Shown one piece after another: positions 51,401 to 59,936 of a stretch of DNA of 64,000 nt. The stretch is from CALFMR01 sp035550595 (GTDB taxonomy: Bacteria; Acidobacteriota; Vicinamibacteria; Vicinamibacterales; SCN-69-37): NCBI GenBank assembly GCA_035550595.1, contig DASZOV010000079.1:8471-72470 (forward strand). The letters run 5' to 3'. The notes beneath the pieces were generated by a model, which was not told the DNA's origin, searched no databases, and saw only the letters and a list, made by a program, of their open reading frames with translations. The position numbers and the translations under genes were made by a program. How positions within the stretch are numbered: the stretch's first letter is position 1; every line of letters begins with the position of its first letter.

Positions 51401-51736
51401 GCCGCCGGCCGTCATCGTCATGTCGACGCGCAGCCGCGCGCCGACGTTCACGGTCACGTGGTCGGTGAGCGCCGTCGCGAGCCCGGGCTTCTCGGCCACG
51501 ACGAGGTACGGGCCGGGCTTCACGGTGAAGAACTCGAAGCCGCCGTCGCGATTGCTCGTCTGGGTGACCGAGACGGCGGTGTCGGTGTTGGTGAGGGTCA
51601 CGGTGGCGTCGGGAATCACGCCGCCCGTCGTGTCACGGATCGTGCCGACCACTGACGCGGTCTCGAACTGCGCGCGCGCCGGGGCCGAGACCAGGAGCAC
51701 CAGCGTGCAGAGGATGATGAATCGTCGTATGGGCAT
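48476..51736 (-). CDS. TonB-dependent receptor with carboxypeptidase-regulatory-like domain
   Basis: This 1086-residue outer-membrane transporter is of the large Acidobacteriota type. The signal peptide is IILCTLVLLVSAPARAQF. A CarboxypepD-reg beta domain lies at about 28-110 (VVGTIRDTTGGVIPDATVTL). The plug (RQLALNGREYSALALLTAGV, FLIDGVDNNAYGTSNQ) and a large barrel with many Asn/Tyr-rich loops end FNLFNRVNFGPPNGNR and QIQLGAKILW. ATG 51736 gives a clean signal peptide; the 164-residue upstream extension is rejected. It is directly followed by glpQ, so a phosphorylated glycerol compound or another organophosphate may be its cargo. That is inference; the substrate is not readable. Confidence 0.92.
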   Translation of the reverse strand: MPIRRFIILCTLVLLVSAPARAQFETASVVGTIRDTTGGVIPDATVTLTNTDTAVSVTQTSNRDGGFEFFTVKPGPYLVVAEKPGLATALTDHVTVNVGARLRVDMTMTAGGVTERVEVSASNLGLETDSSQRGQIVTGDQMRQLALNGREYSALALLTAGVRQSALNKSTNGTPREGAFNVNGLRSVFNNFLIDGVDNNAYGTSNQGFSNQVMQPPPDAVEELRVVTNNQSAEYGRSAGATVNVAFKSGTNQVHGSTWEFFRNTSLNSRSYFTPSDADKPDLERNQFGGVIGGPIVRNRAFFFGDYEGFRQDQQVTAFSTVPTPTQRQGVLAIDVRDPRTGLLYPAGTPLPMTDFARTVLSALPDPTGAGAANNYQILQSLTNHSDKGDGKVDVRPNARLSFFGRYGARNLQTVDQPPIPLPSGGGGNGTIYARNKQLALGTTYTPTATSLVEIRFGWSHTEGGKTPPGLGTGDALALYGLGGLPTDPRISGGLPAETITGVASLGRQATNPQWQYPTVWDPKINYTWLAGRQSFKAGYEFQQINVEVQDVNPLYGLDSYSGQFSRPSGAAANNLYNLADFMFGLRSQYALSTFFIANVRQQMHFAYLQDDIRAGDRLTVNAGVRYEYATPIWDAENHLTNYDPTTNTIVAASNGSIADRALVNPDRNNFGPRLGLAYGLGPGTVLRGGWGVSYVHVNRIGSANLLAINGPQVVRAVVTQSDPSSPDFRPTEQGYPADLTDPSQFNPQTALISYVDRDFHSSPVQSWFASVQQAVGPHMVVDVAYVGNRADDLLYLADYNQAAVNDAAGSIPLDARRPIPGFGDITYVFNGGKSRYQALQVEAKWQSRDLTLLSSLTLSQAKDNGAGSLENQNGNFPGPQDFHNIDAEFALSGYHQPYNSTTSFVWQVPIGRDRRWGAHLPLALDVLVGGWQMSGIYTMTPGEMVTLTYSPSSAFQVSGITNDFSGANNYRPNVVCDPYAPSGEQSITNWFNPACVVIPTDPSQPFGNASRNTVRGPDFRQFDLAAIKQIALGGGARVELRVEAFNLFNRVNFGPPNGNRSSPGFGTITTAYDARQIQLGAKILW

Positions 51737-51942
51737 TGGCGATGACCTCGAGCGCCATCCTGCCGTGGCCGCGTGACGATGGCACGATGCTTCGACGGCA
51801 GGCGCGTCAATACGACGCAACATCGATGCAACGGCACGGTCGAGATCGTCGCGCGCGTACATGTGGGACCTCGGGAGTCGACGTCGTCTGGCGGCATCGA
51901 CTCTCGAGGTGGATGAGGCAGTGAACGGGATGGAACGGTGGG
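51737..51942. other. Intergenic gap before the TonB receptor
   Basis: About 205 bp separate the ppk2 stop from the receptor start. It probably contains the promoter of the receptor-glpQ pair, but I saw no clear Pho box or hairpin. Confidence 0.4.
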
Positions 51943-52842
51943 TCAGTAGACGGCCGGGACGAACATGTCCTCGGGCGGCGTCTCGGGCGCGTAGGCGGGA
52001 TCGTGCACGCGCGCGGGGAGAACGACGGGCTCGGTCACGATCTCGCCGTACGAGACCTGACTGAGCAGATGATGAATGCAGTTGAGGCGCGCACGCTTCT
52101 TGTCGACGGCTTCGACGACCCACCAGCGCGCCTCGGGGATGTGCGTGCGCTCGAACATCACTTCCTTGGCGCGCGTGTACTGCTCCCAGCGCCGGCGCGA
52201 CTCGAGGTCCATCGGACTGAACTTCCACTGCTTGAGCGGGTCACGGATGCGCATCTGGAACCGCAGGTGCTGTTCGTCCTCGGTGATCGAGAACCAGTAC
52301 TTGATGAGCGTGATGCCGGAGCGGACGAGCATCCGCTCGAACTCGGGCACCGAGCGGAAGAACTCCTCGTACTCGTCGGCGTGACAGAAATCCATCACGT
52401 GTTCGACGCCGGCACGGTTGTACCAACTGCGATCGAACAGCACCATCTCGCCGCCGGCAGGGAGGTGCGCGACGTACCGCTGGAAGTACCACTGCGTCCG
52501 CTCGCGCTCGTTCGGCGCGGGAAGCGCGGCGACGCGGCACACGCGCGGGTTGAGCCGCTGCGTGATCCGTTTGATCACGCCGCCCTTGCCCGCGGCGTCA
52601 CGCCCTTCGAACAGCACGACGACTTTCAGCTTGTGATGGACGATCCAGTCCTGCAACTTGACGAGCTCGCCCTGCAACCGGAACAGCTCGCGGAAGTACT
52701 GCTGCCGGCTCATGTCGCGCCGGTCCGGCCCCTCGTCGTCGAGTCCGTCGACCCGGCGATCGTCGAGCTCCATCTCGAGCTCTTCGTCGAGGCTGTCGAG
52801 CATCTCGGTGCGCATCCGGCGAAGCCAGGCGTCGCCGCGCAT
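51943..52842 (-). CDS. ppk2: Polyphosphate kinase 2 family protein
   Basis: This 299-residue PPK2-type kinase transfers phosphate between polyphosphate and nucleoside diphosphates. Walker A is VVVLFEGRDAAGKGGVIKRI and Walker B is MVLFDRSWYNRAGVEHVMDF. The lid region holds RFQMRIRDPLKQWKFSPMDL. All active-site motifs are in place, and the Asn/Arg-rich NPRVCRVAALPAPNERERTQ segment fits class I. Its start overlaps the pstB stop by 1 bp (TGATG), so it is translated with the phosphate transporter. Incoming phosphate could be moved directly into or out of polyphosphate. Confidence 0.92.
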   Translation of the reverse strand: MRGDAWLRRMRTEMLDSLDEELEMELDDRRVDGLDDEGPDRRDMSRQQYFRELFRLQGELVKLQDWIVHHKLKVVVLFEGRDAAGKGGVIKRITQRLNPRVCRVAALPAPNERERTQWYFQRYVAHLPAGGEMVLFDRSWYNRAGVEHVMDFCHADEYEEFFRSVPEFERMLVRSGITLIKYWFSITEDEQHLRFQMRIRDPLKQWKFSPMDLESRRRWEQYTRAKEVMFERTHIPEARWWVVEAVDKKRARLNCIHHLLSQVSYGEIVTEPVVLPARVHDPAYAPETPPEDMFVPAVY

Positions 52843-53681
52843 CAACTGAACTCGCCCCGCAGATATTCCTGCGTGTGACGCTCGCGCGGGTCGTCGAAGA
52901 TTTGCGGCGTCTCGCCGAACTCGACGAGGTAGCCGGTGCGCCCGCCTTCCGACGTGTCGACGTACATGAAGGCCGTGTGGTCGGCGACCCGCCGGGCCTG
53001 CTGCAGGTTGTGCGTGACGATGGCGATCGTATAGCGCTGGCGCAGCTCGACCATCAACTGCTCGATGCGACGCGTGGCAATCGGATCGAGCGCCGAGCAC
53101 GGCTCGTCCATGAGCAGCACGGCGGGCTCGGTTGCAATCGCGCGCGCGATGCAGAGCCGCTGCTGCTGGCCGCCCGAGAGCGAGAGCCCGCTCGCGTGCA
53201 GCTTGTCCTTGACCTCGTCCCACAACGCAGCACCGCGCAGCGCCTGCTCCACGCGATCGGCAATCCGGCCTGGATAGCGATTGAGCCGCAGGCCGAACGC
53301 GACGTTGTTGAAGATGCTCGTCGCGAAGGGATTCGGCTGCTGGAACACCATGCCGACGTACCGCCGCACGGCGACCGGATCGACCTTCGCGTCGTAGATG
53401 TTGCGGCCGAGAAAGCGGACGTGCCCTTCGAGCCGGAAGCCCCGGACGAGATCGTTCATCCGATTGAGGCAGCGGAGCGCTGAGCTCTTGCCGCAGCCCG
53501 ACGGGCCGATGAACGCCGTGATCGATCCGCGTCGGATGGGTAGCCGCGTGTCCCGCAGCGCCTTGAAGGCGCCGTAGTACATCTGCTCGATCCGGCAGTC
53601 GATGACGACGTCGTCGAGGGCCTGCGGTGGATGATCGAACGCCGAAGCAGTGGCAGTGGCGGCGAGAGGCGGAGACGACAC
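52842..53681 (-). CDS. pstB: Phosphate ABC transporter ATP-binding protein
   Basis: This 279-residue ATPase of the high-affinity phosphate transporter has Walker A AFIGPSGCGKSSALRCLNR, Q-loop MVFQQPNPFATSIFN, signature LSLSGGQQQRLCIARAIATE, Walker B VLLMDEPCSALDPIATRR and switch His VTHNLQQARRVADHTAF. The tail YLVEFGETPQIFDDPRERHT is PstB-specific. GTG 53681 is preferred since AGGAGG lies 5 nt upstream. It lies 8 bp after the pstA stop. Confidence 0.95.
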   Translation of the reverse strand: MSSPPLAATATASAFDHPPQALDDVVIDCRIEQMYYGAFKALRDTRLPIRRGSITAFIGPSGCGKSSALRCLNRMNDLVRGFRLEGHVRFLGRNIYDAKVDPVAVRRYVGMVFQQPNPFATSIFNNVAFGLRLNRYPGRIADRVEQALRGAALWDEVKDKLHASGLSLSGGQQQRLCIARAIATEPAVLLMDEPCSALDPIATRRIEQLMVELRQRYTIAIVTHNLQQARRVADHTAFMYVDTSEGGRTGYLVEFGETPQIFDDPRERHTQEYLRGEFS

Positions 53682-53689
53682 GATCCCTC

Positions 53690-54607
53690 CTAGCGGCGGT
53701 GCCGGTTGCGCGACAGCATCTGGCCCGCGATGTTGAACCCCAGCACGAGCACGACGAGCACGAGCGCGGCGGCCCATGCCAGCTCCACCTGATTCGGGAA
53801 CGGCATGGCGGAGAAGTTGTAGATGAGCACGGCGAGCGACGCGGTCGGCTCCATCAGATCGACGCGTCCACCCGAGACGAGCCAGTAGTTGCTGAAGAGC
53901 GCCGTGAAGAGGAGTGGCGCCGTCTCGCCCGCCGCGCGTGCGACGGCGAGCATGACGCCCGTCAGGATGCCCGGCATCGCCGTCGGCAGGACGACGCGCC
54001 ACAGCACTTGCGCGTCGGTGGCGCCCATACCGATCGCGGCTTCCTTCATGCGCGCGGGCACCATGCGGATCGCGTCTTCGGCCGTGAGCACGACCGTCGG
54101 CAGCATCAACACGGCCAGCGCCACGCCGCCGGCCGGAGCCGAGAAGCCGCCCGTCGTGAGCACGACGGCCGCATAAGCGAACACGCCGGCGAGTACGGAC
54201 GGCAGGCCCGTCAAGACGCGCGCGGCGAAGCGGACGGCCGATGCCGTCCACGTGTCGGGGCCGAAGAGCGCGAGATAGGCGGCTGCGAGGACGCCGGTCG
54301 GCACGCTCAGGATCGCGGCAATCCCGACCATCGTGAGCGTCCCGACGATGGCGTTGCCGAAGCCGCCACCGGCGGCGAAGGCGGCTGGCGGTGTGCCGGT
54401 CAGAGCGGTCCATGAGAGGCGCTGGCCGCCGCGGTAAACGAGCATGGACAGCACCGAAAGCAATGGCACGCACGCCACGACCGATGCGCCGATCGCGAGC
54501 GTGCTGAGCGTCGCGCTCAGCAGCGTGCGCGGCGAACGGAGCGACATCTCGAGCTGACCGAGGTCGACGTCCTCGAACGCGCGCGTGATCTCGGCTGGCG
54601 CGCTCAT
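53690..54607 (-). CDS. pstA: Phosphate ABC transporter permease PstA
   Basis: This 305-residue inner-membrane permease has six helices. Typical blocks are VACVPLLSVLSMLVYRGGQR, FGNAIVGTLTMVGIAAILSV, GLPSVLAGVFAYAAVVLTTG and the EAA loop MKEAAIGMGATDAQVLWRVV, followed by LAVARAAGETAPLLFTALFS. The start ATG 54607 overlaps the pstC stop as ATGA. PstA and PstC form the channel for phosphate. Confidence 0.94.
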   Translation of the reverse strand: MSAPAEITRAFEDVDLGQLEMSLRSPRTLLSATLSTLAIGASVVACVPLLSVLSMLVYRGGQRLSWTALTGTPPAAFAAGGGFGNAIVGTLTMVGIAAILSVPTGVLAAAYLALFGPDTWTASAVRFAARVLTGLPSVLAGVFAYAAVVLTTGGFSAPAGGVALAVLMLPTVVLTAEDAIRMVPARMKEAAIGMGATDAQVLWRVVLPTAMPGILTGVMLAVARAAGETAPLLFTALFSNYWLVSGGRVDLMEPTASLAVLIYNFSAMPFPNQVELAWAAALVLVVLVLGFNIAGQMLSRNRHRR

Positions 54608-55581
54608 CTCGCTCCCCGCAGTCCCCGCGAGGCGCGCGTGACGATTGCCGTGCCCGCGATGTTGACGGCGAGCGTGATCGCGAGCAGCACGAGCGCGGCG
54701 TACATCAGCACCTGCGCCTCGGCGCCTTTGGCTTCGGGAAAGTCCAACGCGAGCACGGCGGCCAGCGTCGTGGCTGGCGAGAAGAGCGAGACGCTGAGCG
54801 TGTTGGCATTGCCCACGAGCATGGCGAGCGCCATCGTCTCGCCGAGTGCGCGGCCGAAGCCGAGCATGACCGAACCGGCGATGCCGGTGATTGCCGTCGG
54901 CACGAGCACGCCGAGGATCGTTTCCCACCGCGTGGCGCCCAGACCGTAGGCGGCTTCCTTCAGCTTGGTCGGCACGGCGACGAGCGCGTCACGCGAGAGC
55001 GCGGACACGGTCGGCAGCACCATGACGGCGAGCACGATCGACGCGGGCAGGAGGCCCGGGCCGCGCAGCGGCGTGCCGAAGATTGGAATCCATCCAAGGT
55101 GTTCCGTGCACCACGCCGCGAACGGCCGAATCGCCGGGATGACCGCGAAGATCCCCCAGAGGCCGTAGACCACGCTCGGGATCGCGGCGAGCAACTCGAT
55201 GAGGCTTTTGAGCAGCGTCTCGATGGGCCTCGGCAGGAAGTCCTGGCTCAGCACGATCGCAATCGCCAAACCGAAGACCGTGCCGATCGCGAGGCCGAGC
55301 AGCGAGCTGTAGAGCGTGCCCCAGATGGCGGGCAGCAGGCCGAAGAGATCGCGGTTCGTGTCCCACGTCGTGTGCACGAGCAGGCCGAGGCCGAATCGCG
55401 ACACGGCTGGCCGCGCGGTCCAGGCGATCTCGAGCACGATGTCGGTGACGAGCGCGATGATCGACCACGCGAAGAGACGCGTGACGAACCGCACCGTACG
55501 GTTCGTCACACGTTCGGCCCGCGTCGGCGGCCGGGCGATCGGGTCCGACGCCGCGTGGATGGACAAAGTCGACGTCGCCAT
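54604..55581 (-). CDS. pstC: Phosphate ABC transporter permease PstC
   Basis: This 325-residue inner-membrane permease carries FGLLPAIWGTLYSSLLGLAI, LAAIPSVVYGLWGIFAVIPA, the EAA loop LKEAAYGLGATRWETILGVL and LGFGRALGETMALAMLVGNA. ATG 55581 is used; an in-frame TTG 9 bp upstream is possible. It lies 12 bp after the pstS stop. Confidence 0.94.
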   Translation of the reverse strand: MATSTLSIHAASDPIARPPTRAERVTNRTVRFVTRLFAWSIIALVTDIVLEIAWTARPAVSRFGLGLLVHTTWDTNRDLFGLLPAIWGTLYSSLLGLAIGTVFGLAIAIVLSQDFLPRPIETLLKSLIELLAAIPSVVYGLWGIFAVIPAIRPFAAWCTEHLGWIPIFGTPLRGPGLLPASIVLAVMVLPTVSALSRDALVAVPTKLKEAAYGLGATRWETILGVLVPTAITGIAGSVMLGFGRALGETMALAMLVGNANTLSVSLFSPATTLAAVLALDFPEAKGAEAQVLMYAALVLLAITLAVNIAGTAIVTRASRGLRGAR

Positions 55582-55593
55582 GGCGCTCAACGT

Positions 55594-56622
55594 CTACTGC
55601 ACGCGATCGAGCGCCGCGAGGTCGGCGGCCACGACCGACGGCGGCAGCGGGATGTAGCCCATCGACTCGCTCACCTGCTGGCCGTCGCTGAGCGCGTAGC
55701 GGACGACGTCCTTCAGCGCCGCCGACGTCGCCGCGTTGTCGTAGTGCTGATAGAGCAGCAGCCACGTGTAGGTGACGATGGGATACGAGTCCTCGCCGTC
55801 GGGATCCGGAATGAAGAGCCGCAGGTTCTCAGGCAGTTGCGCGGCAGCGAGCGCGGCCTGACCCGACGCCGTGCTGGCTTCGACGAATGCGCCGCTGTGA
55901 TTTTCGAGCGCCGCCATCGGCAGATTCGACTGCTTGGCGTAGCCGTACTCGACGTAGCCGAGCGCGCCCGGCGTCTGCTGGATGGTCGACGTCACGCCCT
56001 CGTTGCCCTTCGAACCGACGCCCACGGGCCAGTTCGGATCCTTGCTCGTGCCCGGTCCCGCCTTCCATTCCGGGCTGATCGCGCTGAGGTGCTGCGTGAA
56101 GACGAACGTCGTGCCGCTGCTGTCGGCGCGGTGCACGACGGTAATGTCGAGCGCCGGGAGCTTCACGCCGGGATTCGCGGCGGCGATGGCCGCGTCGTTC
56201 CACTTCTTGATTGTGCCGAGGAAGATGCCGGTGTACGCACGGCGCGAGAGGCGCAGCGGCGCGGTGAGCGCCGGCAGGTTGTAGGCCAGGACGATGCTGC
56301 CGGCCGTCATCGGGACGAGCTGGACGCCGCGATCGACCTTCGCGATTTCCTCGTCGGTCATCGCCGCGTCACTGGCGCCGAAGTCGACCGTGTGGTTCGT
56401 GAACTGCGTGATGCCCGCGCCACTGCCGACCGACTGGTAGTCGACGCGCACCGTGGCGTGCGCCGCGCTGTAGTCCTTGAACCAGCGATCGTAGAGCGGG
56501 AACGGAAAGCTCGCGCCCGCGCCGTGCAGGTCGACACGTTGGGTGGACGAGCCGCCGCCGCACGCCGTTGTGGCCATCATCACCGCCGCCGCCGCGATCC
56601 ATCGCATACGCCTGCCCACCAT
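55594..56622 (-). CDS. pstS: Phosphate ABC transporter substrate-binding lipoprotein
   Basis: This 342-residue periplasmic phosphate-binding protein has a lipoprotein signal (RWIAAAAVMMATTACGGG, Cys about residue 21). Phosphate-binding elements are seen in HGAGASFPFPLYDRWFKDYS, YQSVGSGAGITQFTNHTVDF with GASDAAM, and VVHRADSSGTTFVFTQHLS. It is first in the order pstS-pstC-pstA-pstB-ppk2. No phoU or phoBR is present in the window. A short inverted repeat GTCCGT-A-ACGGAC (about 56734-56746) lies upstream, but no clear Pho box was recognised. Confidence 0.95.
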   Translation of the reverse strand: MVGRRMRWIAAAAVMMATTACGGGSSTQRVDLHGAGASFPFPLYDRWFKDYSAAHATVRVDYQSVGSGAGITQFTNHTVDFGASDAAMTDEEIAKVDRGVQLVPMTAGSIVLAYNLPALTAPLRLSRRAYTGIFLGTIKKWNDAAIAAANPGVKLPALDITVVHRADSSGTTFVFTQHLSAISPEWKAGPGTSKDPNWPVGVGSKGNEGVTSTIQQTPGALGYVEYGYAKQSNLPMAALENHSGAFVEASTASGQAALAAAQLPENLRLFIPDPDGEDSYPIVTYTWLLLYQHYDNAATSAALKDVVRYALSDGQQVSESMGYIPLPPSVVAADLAALDRVQ

Positions 56623-56833
56623 GTGCCGCTCCTGGGGATGGTTGTTCGACGCGCGCGCGTTGGATGCGCGGCGTGGCGGGCTTTCGATCCCGCGCCGGCA
56701 GACTAGCCAACGGGTGTGACGGATGTGCGTCGCGTCCGTAACGGACGTGTTAACCCGACGCGTCTCGACGAATTTGCGCCGCCGTCGCCGAGCCGACGTC
56801 GGACCGAACGACGTGCCGTAGTTCGCGCGAGCG

Positions 56834-59476
56834 CTATTCGTGGCGCAACGCTGTTGCTGGATCGATCGCCGACGCGCGACGAGCGGGAAGTACGCAGGCG
56901 AGCAGCGCGGCCGTCGCAAGACCGATCGAGACAATCGCATACGTCGCGGCGTCGGTCGTCTTCACCCCGAACACGAGCGACGTCATCGTCGAGTGCAGCG
57001 CGATCGCGCCGCCCAGGCCGAGGGCGAGACCGAGCGCGACGAGGACGCCGCCTTCGGCGAGGATCATGCCGAGCACGCGCGCTGCCGTTGCGCCGAGCGC
57101 CATCCGCACGCCAATCTCGGGCACGCGCGCGGCAACCGACTCGGCGACGAGTCCGTAGATGCCGATCGCCGCGAGCAACAGCGCGAGCGTCGAGAAGACG
57201 CCGATGAGCCCGCCGGTGAATCGTCGAGGCGCGAGCGACTGGGCCAGCCGATCGTCGAGCGTCTGGATGCGCGTGAGCGGCAGCGTCGGATCGACGTCGT
57301 GGACCACGGCGCGCATAGCAGGCAGCAGCGCGCGCGGATCGCCGGTCGCGCGAATGAGGAACGTCGAGAACAGGGCGTTCGTCGGCTGGCCGTGCAGGAG
57401 ATACACGCTGGGCGCCGCGGGCACTTCGGGCTGGCCGCGGACGTCAGCGATCACGCCAACGACCATCAGCTTTCGTTTGCTGTAGACGTGCGTCATCGTC
57501 TGCCCGATCGGATCGGCGCTGCCGAAGAACAACCGCTCGGCGGACGCGTTGAGTATCACGACGGGCGCGCCGTCGACGTCTTCATCACGAAACGTCCGCC
57601 CTTTCGTCACGACCGCGCCGAGCGCTTCGGCGTAGCCGGGACCGATGGGTTGCGTGACGACGCGCTTCTCGCCGGCTGCCTCGCTCGAGAAAACATCATC
57701 GACCGATGATTCGAACCGCGGGCCGACGCCGACAGCCACGACACCCGGTACGGTGCGCAGCCGCTCGACGAGCGCGGACTGCGCGTGCGTCATGCGTTCC
57801 AGGCCGCCAGCGTGCATGAGCGGCGCGAGACCGGGCGGCATGTCGATCGCGATGACGTGCGCCGGATCGTAGCCGAGCGGCTGCGCGTCGATTGCGCGCA
57901 GCGTCCGTGCGAGCAGTCCCGCCGCGATCGACAGCATCAACGCGATGGCGATCTCGACGACGGTCAGTCCGCGCCGGAGACGACGGCCATGGCCTGTCGT
58001 GCCCGCGCCCGTCGAACGCAAGGCCGGCCGTCGGTACAGGTGTCTGAACGGCCAGCACGCGGCCAGGCCGGAGATCGCGCCGGTCGCGAGTGAGATCAGC
58101 ACGCTGAAGCCGATGACCGCCCACGTAATGCGCACTTCGTCGAGGCGCGGAATGTCGGACGGCGCAATCGAGACGATGAGCGGCACGGCCCAGACCGCGA
58201 TCAGAATGCCCGCGGCGCCGCCAATCGCGCCGAGGACCAGGCCCTCGGTGACCGATTGACGCACGAGCGTAGCGCGCCCGGCGCCGAGCGCGACGCGGGT
58301 GGCCATCTCGAGGCGGCGGCCGGACGCGTGCGCGAGCAGCAGGCCGGCGACGTTCGCCGTGCCGATGAGCAGGACCGCGATCGCCGCGCCGAAGAGGAAC
58401 CAGAGACGCGTCGACACGTCGGCCGTGATCGTGTCGAGGAGCGGCGCGAGTCGGATGCCGTACCCCGCATCATCTGGATACGTCGTCGCGAGCCGACCGG
58501 CGATGAGATCGAATTCCGCCTGCGCGCGGGCGATCGGCACGTCCGCGCGAAGCCGTCCAAATGCGACGAGAAACCGTGCCCGCCGCCCGCTCGGCACGGG
58601 TGGCGTGGCGATCCAGTAGTCCGCGCGTGCGCCCGACTGGAAATCGCGCAACGGGAAATCCGGTCCCAATACGCCGACGACGCGGACCGGGTCATCGTCG
58701 AGCATGACCGTGCGTCCGATGACGTCAGGCGATCCATGGAACTGCCGCTGCCATAGATCGTGGCTCAGCAGGATCGACGCCATCGGCGGAGCGGTCGATG
58801 GCATGCGACGAACGTGTGGGTCGTTCGCCGTATAGAACGCGCGCCACGGCGCGTAGTCGCTGTCGTTGAAGATGCGGCCGAGCTCGGCGCGTACCGGGAC
58901 GATGCGGAAGAAGTCTTCCGAGACGCTCATGCCGCTGAGCTGCTCCGGCTCGCTGCCGCCGGTGAAGTTCACGCGCGGACTGCTGACGAAGGCGAGGCCG
59001 TCGAGCGTCTCGGTGGCGCGGCGCCAGTCAATGGCGTTGTCCGCCGAGACGTCGTCGAGGTCACGCGCGGGCGGCGGCGAGACCTCGTACAGCCGCACGA
59101 GCCGTGAGCTGCCGTCGATCTGAAGTTCGCGTAGCATGACGCCGCTGACGATGGCGAAGACCGTCGCGTTGAGGCCGATGCCGAGCGCCAGCGTCGCGAT
59201 GCCGCCGATAGCGAGCGCGCGATTGCGCTTCAAGAGACGCAACGCGTAGCCGACGTCGCGACGGATGACGTCGGCGTGTTCGCGCGGCGCGCGCCGAAGG
59301 ACGTCGACCACCGTGCGCCACCACAGGCGTCGCACGCCGCCCGAACGCCTTGCCGCGTCAGCGCGCTGATCCTCGAAGTCGCTTGCCATCTCGTCGCCGA
59401 AGTCGCCGCGGAACTCGGCGGGGAAGAGGCGCAAGAGGCGACGGAAGACGCGCGCGTGCCAGGACGGCGCCGCCAT
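56834..59476 (-). CDS. ADOP-type ABC transporter permease (MacB/FtsX-like)
   Basis: This 880-residue duplicated permease has the prefix domain VFRRLLRLFPAEFRGDFGDE MASDFEDQRAD at the N-terminus. The first unit has GGIATLALGIGLNATVFAIV and VLLIGTANVAGLLLAHASGR. The second has GLTVVEIAIALMLSIAAGLL and the end AAIGIYGLVAESVAARVPEI to LPARRASAIDPATALRHE. It has no ATPase neighbour. It starts 3 bp after the PadR stop on the same strand, forming the third PadR-permease pair in the window. Confidence 0.93.
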   Translation of the reverse strand: MAAPSWHARVFRRLLRLFPAEFRGDFGDEMASDFEDQRADAARRSGGVRRLWWRTVVDVLRRAPREHADVIRRDVGYALRLLKRNRALAIGGIATLALGIGLNATVFAIVSGVMLRELQIDGSSRLVRLYEVSPPPARDLDDVSADNAIDWRRATETLDGLAFVSSPRVNFTGGSEPEQLSGMSVSEDFFRIVPVRAELGRIFNDSDYAPWRAFYTANDPHVRRMPSTAPPMASILLSHDLWQRQFHGSPDVIGRTVMLDDDPVRVVGVLGPDFPLRDFQSGARADYWIATPPVPSGRRARFLVAFGRLRADVPIARAQAEFDLIAGRLATTYPDDAGYGIRLAPLLDTITADVSTRLWFLFGAAIAVLLIGTANVAGLLLAHASGRRLEMATRVALGAGRATLVRQSVTEGLVLGAIGGAAGILIAVWAVPLIVSIAPSDIPRLDEVRITWAVIGFSVLISLATGAISGLAACWPFRHLYRRPALRSTGAGTTGHGRRLRRGLTVVEIAIALMLSIAAGLLARTLRAIDAQPLGYDPAHVIAIDMPPGLAPLMHAGGLERMTHAQSALVERLRTVPGVVAVGVGPRFESSVDDVFSSEAAGEKRVVTQPIGPGYAEALGAVVTKGRTFRDEDVDGAPVVILNASAERLFFGSADPIGQTMTHVYSKRKLMVVGVIADVRGQPEVPAAPSVYLLHGQPTNALFSTFLIRATGDPRALLPAMRAVVHDVDPTLPLTRIQTLDDRLAQSLAPRRFTGGLIGVFSTLALLLAAIGIYGLVAESVAARVPEIGVRMALGATAARVLGMILAEGGVLVALGLALGLGGAIALHSTMTSLVFGVKTTDAATYAIVSIGLATAALLACVLPARRASAIDPATALRHE

Positions 59477-59479
59477 GGG

Positions 59480-59854
59480 TCAGCTCCGCGCGGGCTTCGG
59501 CGTGAGTTTCTTCGCGTGCGCGGCGTCGACGAGATCGCTGAGTCGCGCGGCCTCGGCCTGCGCGACGAGGCGTCCGAACGGCGTCAGCCGGTACGCCCGG
59601 CGGCGGTCGGTGCTGCCGGCGCGCGATTCCACGATCCAGCCGTCCTCGAGCAGGCGTTTGACGATGCCGTAGAGCGTGCCCGTGCTGAGTTGCACGCGGC
59701 CGTTCGTGCGCGCCTCGACTTCCTTGAGAATCGCGTAGCCGTGCGCCGGCCCGTCGGCGAGGGCGAGCAGGACGTGAAAGACGGCGGCGGAGAGGGGCAG
59801 GGCGGCCTCGGGCGAACGTCCCGGGCCACCAGGCGGTGGATCGACGGTTCCCAT
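59480..59854 (-). CDS. PadR family transcriptional regulator
   Basis: This 124-residue winged-helix regulator carries LSAAVFHVLLALADGPAHGY, AILKEVEARTNGRVQLSTGT, LYGIVKRLLEDGWI and the wing RRRAYRLTPFGRLVAQAEA. The ATG at 59854 gives the family N-terminus and lies about 9 bp after the -10 box at 59863-59868. It is coupled to the permease at 59476. Confidence 0.92.
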   Translation of the reverse strand: MGTVDPPPGGPGRSPEAALPLSAAVFHVLLALADGPAHGYAILKEVEARTNGRVQLSTGTLYGIVKRLLEDGWIVESRAGSTDRRRAYRLTPFGRLVAQAEAARLSDLVDAAHAKKLTPKPARS

Positions 59855-59862
59855 GGCGTCAG

Positions 59863-59892
59863 ACGATACGTCGTGATACGACGTAGTGTCAA
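59863..59892 (-). promoter_or_regulatory. Promoter with palindromic operator before third PadR gene
   Basis: On the minus strand TTGACA (59892-59887) and TATCGT (59868-59863) are 18 bp apart. A perfect inverted repeat TACGTCGT-GAT-ACGACGTA spans 59867-59885, almost the entire spacer. This layout suits autorepression by PadR. Confidence 0.6.
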
Positions 59893-59936
59893 GCGCGAGA
59901 ACGCGTGTGCCGATCCAGGCGGCATCGCCCTGCCGT

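Noticed and set aside
56623..56760. Pho box upstream of pstS
   Set aside because: Only loosely similar direct repeats were seen; no two well-spaced CTGTCAT-like units.
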